Shown here one piece after another: positions 7,219-9,802 of a stretch of 9,802 bases of DNA (position 1 is its first letter; each line of letters begins with the position of its first letter). The stretch covers positions 1-9,802 of the forward strand of contig JAGHBX010000078.1 of assembly GCA_021160785.1 (NCBI GenBank), in the 5' to 3' direction. The stretch comes from Planctomycetota bacterium. Its GTDB lineage: Bacteria > Planctomycetota > Phycisphaerae > Sedimentisphaerales > Anaerohalosphaeraceae. The translations under genes were made by a program, and so were the position numbers. The notes beneath the pieces are model-generated. The model did not search any database. It saw only the letters and a list, made by a program, of their open reading frames with translations, and was not told the DNA's origin.

Positions 7219-8322
7219 ATGGTCAATGTAAAGACAATTCTGGCTTCGGCGATTGAACAGGGCGCCTCGGACGTTCATATCAATGTCGGTATGCCGCCCA
7301 TCATGCGCACAAATACGGAACTGTATGCAACCGACATGCCCCCTATAAACAACGCCGACGCCAAGCAATTGGTCCTGAGCATGGTAGGTGAGGAAAAATT
7401 CCGCAAATTCGAAGCCGAAAGGGATATCGACTTTTCGACACGAATCGACGACGGCAGTCGATTCCGCGTCAATGCGCATTTTCAGCGGGACTCGATCGCC
7501 ATATCCTTCAGGGTCATCTCCAATGAGATACCCGAAATTGAAGATTTGAATCTGCCGCCCATCGTAAAGGAACTGACCGACCTTCCCAGGGGACTTGTTG
7601 TAGTGACAGGGCATACCGGGTCGGGCAAGAGCACCACCCTGGCTTCGATGATAGGGGCGATCAATCAGAAATACAAGAAACGTATCATCACGCTGGAAGA
7701 CCCGGTCGAGTATGCGCTGGAAAACAACATGTGCATGATCGAGCAGCGGGAAATCGGCGCCGACTGTACGAACTTCGCATCGGGCCTCAAGCATGTTCTC
7801 AGGCAGGACCCGGATATCATTCTGGTCGGTGAAATGCGCGATCTGGAGACGACAAGCTCGACTATCACCGCCGCCGAGACCGGGCACCTGGTGCTCTCGA
7901 CACTGCACACGGTAAACGCCTCGCAGACTGTCGAGCGTATCATCGACATCTATCCGGCCAACCAGCAAAACCAGATTCGCGCGATGCTCGCCAACACGCT
8001 TCAGGCGGTCATATCGCAGACACTCTTCAGGAGGGCCGACACCCCGGGCATGGTGCCCTGCAGCGAAATCCTGCTGTGCACGTCGGCGGTTAGAAACTGC
8101 ATCAGGGAAAACAGAATTTATGAGATACCCAACATAATCGAGACATCGAGAAGAATGGGCATGCAGAGCATGGATTACAGTATCTCCGATATGTATTTCA
8201 AGGGCCTCATCGATCGTGAAGAGGCGGTCGTGCGATCCAGCAATCCCGGCAAAATGGACAAGCTCCTTACGCCGGAGAACAAAGTGAAGAATGCCAAACT
8301 TCAGGAATCCAAGGCAGGCTGA
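7219..8322 (+). CDS. pilT: Type IV pilus retraction ATPase PilT
   Basis: This 367-residue protein has the length expected for PilT, the hexameric ATPase that disassembles the pilus and powers twitching and surface retraction. The PAS-like N-terminal domain begins with EQGASDVHINVGMPPIMR. The nucleotide site has Walker A GHTGSGKST (residues 131-139), the Asp box ITLEDPVEY and Walker B DPDIILVGEMRD with Glu205, followed by the His box TGHLVLSTLHT. There is no tetracysteine motif. The retraction-specific C-terminal element AVRNCIREN (290-298) matches the AIRNLIRE signature of PilT and is followed by GMQSMDYSI, the usual C-terminal helix region. Walker A has His where most PilT proteins have Pro, which should be tolerated. 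AGG at 7207-7209 is a modest ribosome-binding site. It lies between pilB and pilC, 24 bases after pilB, so extension and retraction motors are probably co-transcribed. Confidence 0.95.
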   Translation: MVNVKTILASAIEQGASDVHINVGMPPIMRTNTELYATDMPPINNADAKQLVLSMVGEEKFRKFEAERDIDFSTRIDDGSRFRVNAHFQRDSIAISFRVISNEIPEIEDLNLPPIVKELTDLPRGLVVVTGHTGSGKSTTLASMIGAINQKYKKRIITLEDPVEYALENNMCMIEQREIGADCTNFASGLKHVLRQDPDIILVGEMRDLETTSSTITAAETGHLVLSTLHTVNASQTVERIIDIYPANQQNQIRAMLANTLQAVISQTLFRRADTPGMVPCSEILLCTSAVRNCIRENRIYEIPNIIETSRRMGMQSMDYSISDMYFKGLIDREEAVVRSSNPGKMDKLLTPENKVKNAKLQESKAG

Positions 8323-8328
8323 ATATAC

Positions 8329-8333
8329 GGGAG
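8329..8333 (+). promoter_or_regulatory. Ribosome-binding site deciding the pilC start
   Basis: GGGAG lies 8 bases before the ATG at 8342. The longest open frame would begin at an ATG at 8291, inside the end of pilT, but that start has no comparable purine run and would add 17 residues unlike the family. The start at 8342 leaves a clean 19-base gap after the pilT stop. Confidence 0.65.
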
Positions 8334-8341
8334 CAAAATCT

Positions 8342-9496
8342 ATGACAATCCTGGAGAATACAACATCGAGCAAGTCGCCGCTTCGATCCCACCCAACAGA
8401 GGTGCAGAATGGCGGGCAGGAGTCGGGGGCAAAGAAAATTGCCGGACTTCGTTTTGAAACGGGCCCGAGCCGCAAGGATATCCTGAATTTCACCAATCAG
8501 CTTGCCGTAATGATCAAGGCCGGCATCAGCCTTCAGGATTCTCTCGAATCTATCGGTACACAGGTCAAAAAGGAAAAGTTCCGGGCCATCGTCATTGATC
8601 TGAAGGATCGTATCGAAGGCGGCCAGAGCTTTTCCCAGGCATTGGGAGAACATGCCGACGTTTTCAGCAATCTGTATATCAACATGATTGCAGCGGCGGA
8701 AATCTCCGGTTCGCTGAGTTCCATGCTCCTGCAATTGGCTGAGTATCTCGACCAGGAGGCCGAGACGCGATCCCAGATTATCGGCGCGATGGTTTATCCT
8801 ATCATCATTGCCACGATGGCTGTCTCCGTAACCTTCTTTCTGCTGATGTTCGTCCTGCCCCGATTTCTTGTTATCTTCAAGGGAAAAGAACACCTGTTGC
8901 CGGCCCCCACAAAGATCCTCATGGCTTCAAGCTCGTTTATGCGAGCTTACTGGTTTATCATTATTCCCGCGGCGATAGCGGCCGGATGGGCGGCGTGGTA
9001 TTTCACACGAAGCGGCGCCGGCAGGCTATGGTGGCACAAAACAAAATTGCGCATACCTCTGCTGAAAACGCTTTGTCGCAGCCTGTACATTACACGCAGT
9101 ATGCACACTATGGGCGTGCTGACCAATGCGGGCGTGCCAATCCTGGATACCCTGCTCATTACGTCCCATATCAGCGGCAATATCCTTTATGAAAGAATGT
9201 GGAAAGGAGTTCACGGGGCGGTTCGGCAGGGAAGGAAGATTACCTCGTCGCTGGAGGAATACAACCTGCTGCCCGGCAGTGTGGTTCAAATGATCCGGAG
9301 CGGCGAAGAATCCGGCACGTTAGGCGACGTCCTCAGCGACATCTCGGACTTCTACGCCAGAGAGCTCAAGACCGTCATCAAAATGGTGACGTCGATGATT
9401 GAGCCCATAATGATCGTCTTGATGGGCGTACTGGTCGGATTTATCGCCATGAGTGTCATACTGCCCATATTCCAAATGTCCAAAGTTGTTACATAA
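8342..9496 (+). CDS. pilC: Type IV pilus inner-membrane platform protein PilC (GspF family)
   Basis: This 384-residue polytopic protein is the inner-membrane platform on which PilB and PilT act to insert or withdraw pilin subunits. It shows the standard duplicated T2SSF arrangement. The first cytoplasmic domain (about residues 35-140) begins FTNQLAVMIKAGISLQDSLESI and contains EGGQSFSQAL and AAAEISGSL. It is followed by transmembrane segments at about 146-173 and 203-221. The second domain repeats the pattern: MHTMGVLTNAGVPILDTL, RQGRKITSSLEEYNLLPGSVVQMIRSGEESGTLGDVL. The final transmembrane helix follows EPIMIVLMGVLVGFIAMSVILPIF (about 354-377). Length is slightly under the usual ~400. The N-terminal ~30 residues are polar and variable. 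GspF of type II secretion is the alternative name, but the neighbouring pilT points to a pilus. Confidence 0.94.
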   Translation: MTILENTTSSKSPLRSHPTEVQNGGQESGAKKIAGLRFETGPSRKDILNFTNQLAVMIKAGISLQDSLESIGTQVKKEKFRAIVIDLKDRIEGGQSFSQALGEHADVFSNLYINMIAAAEISGSLSSMLLQLAEYLDQEAETRSQIIGAMVYPIIIATMAVSVTFFLLMFVLPRFLVIFKGKEHLLPAPTKILMASSSFMRAYWFIIIPAAIAAGWAAWYFTRSGAGRLWWHKTKLRIPLLKTLCRSLYITRSMHTMGVLTNAGVPILDTLLITSHISGNILYERMWKGVHGAVRQGRKITSSLEEYNLLPGSVVQMIRSGEESGTLGDVLSDISDFYARELKTVIKMVTSMIEPIMIVLMGVLVGFIAMSVILPIFQMSKVVT

Positions 9497-9521
9497 TAAC
9501 ACCGACAGGGAGAAAGCGACG

Positions 9522-9802
9522 ATGAAAAAACACCTGATTCATTCAAGGGCGCTTGCGGCCAACGGGTTCACTCTCGCCGAAATTCTTGTGGCGGTGGTGA
9601 TCATCGGAATCGCAATCGCGGCGCTGGTGGGCGCAAACGGCGCTTTCACACAGGTCAACGGCGCTGCCGTAGATTTGTCGACCGCCGAATTTCTTATCGA
9701 AGAGATTCGAGAGCTTACCACAGCTTTGCCGGTGATCGACCCTGATACCGGGACCGATACATTCGGTCCCGGTATCAGGGTCGATCACCGGCAAAGCTGT
9801 GG
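9522..9802 (+). CDS. Type IV prepilin/pseudopilin, 5' part (3' end missing; last bases suspect)
   Basis: The reading frame is open from the ATG to the window edge (93 codons). AGGGAG (9507-9512) lies 9 bases before the start. The product has a 15-residue basic leader, MKKHLIHSRALAANG. A class III signal follows with cleavage expected between G15 and F16, then FTLAEILVAVVIIGIAIAALV with the conserved glutamate at mature position +5. The hydrophobic helix spans about residues 16-36 and is followed by a helical AEFLIEEIRELTT stretch. It would be processed by a prepilin peptidase (not encoded here) and assembled by PilB/PilC. Major pilin, minor pilin and pseudopilin cannot be told apart without the C-terminus. 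From about 9770 the codons are the reverse complement of upstream sequence, so residues after DTFGP are probably not real. Confidence 0.82.
   Translation, partial: MKKHLIHSRALAANGFTLAEILVAVVIIGIAIAALVGANGAFTQVNGAAVDLSTAEFLIEEIRELTTALPVIDPDTGTDTFGPGIRVDHRQSC
9718..9802. repeat. Perfect 40-bp inverted repeat ending exactly at the window edge
   Basis: Bases 9718-9757 are the exact reverse complement of 9763-9802, with a 5-base loop TACAT (9758-9762). The right arm stops on the final base of the window. The left arm reads sensibly as pilin codons; the right arm is only its mirror. A natural 7-bp hairpin at the centre (GGACCGA and TCGGTCC around the loop) could have primed self-copying. A library or assembly fold-back artefact at a contig end is the likeliest explanation. 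Confidence 0.9.

Noticed and set aside
6727..8496. A 589-codon open frame on the minus strand
   Set aside because: It is exactly antisense to the ends of pilB and pilC and all of pilT, whose + strand products carry complete conserved motifs. The minus-strand translation has no recognisable domain and is rich in residues mirrored from the real codons.
2283..9496. Type II secretion system in place of type IV pilus
   Set aside because: GspE/F/C-like proteins alone would be ambiguous, but PilM and a PilT with the AVRNCIREN retraction signature are pilus hallmarks.
9543..9794. A minus-strand open frame covering the terminal palindrome
   Set aside because: It is antisense to the prepilin gene and partly a mirror product of the inverted repeat.

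Overview
The window reads as chromosomal bacterial DNA of moderate GC content, with every recognisable gene on the + strand. It holds the 3' end of a gamma-glutamyltransferase-family gene, a complete gpsA, and then a type IV pilus (T4P) assembly operon that runs off the right edge. The combination of PilM/N/O homologues, a GspC-like fourth protein, PilB, PilT, PilC and a prepilin with FTLAE at the cleavage site and an AEFLIEEIREL stretch after the hydrophobic helix resembles gene sets I associate with Planctomycetota, especially Phycisphaerae. That placement is from memory of the family and not from a search.

Layout. 1-684: C-terminal part of a GGT-family Ntn hydrolase, including its catalytic threonine. 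685-853: intergenic, with an AT-rich triple repeat/hairpin (709-748) and a plausible promoter whose spacing would give a leaderless gpsA transcript. 854-1849: gpsA. 1850-2282: 433 bases without a convincing gene; it contains one GC-rich hairpin and presumably the pilus operon promoter. 2283-9802: pilM, pilN, pilO, a GspC/PilP-like gene, pilB, pilT, pilC and a partial prepilin gene. Gaps are short (about 20-85 bases), and there is one 4-base ATGA overlap.

How the pilus genes fit together. PilM (cytoplasmic, actin-like) docks on the N-terminal tail of PilN. PilN and PilO are bitopic proteins forming the periplasmic alignment collar. The GspC/PilP-like protein would link that collar toward an outer-membrane secretin. 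PilB powers pilus extension, PilT retraction, and PilC is the inner-membrane platform that both motors act on. The prepilin is a substrate. No secretin (PilQ) and no prepilin peptidase (PilD) are encoded here.

The last 85 bases form a perfect 40-bp inverted repeat around a 5-base loop, ending exactly on the final base. This is most likely a fold-back artefact at a contig end, so the final ~33 bases of the prepilin reading frame should not be trusted. I found no convincing previously undescribed system; the window is mainly a well-formed T4P operon with some architectural oddities.
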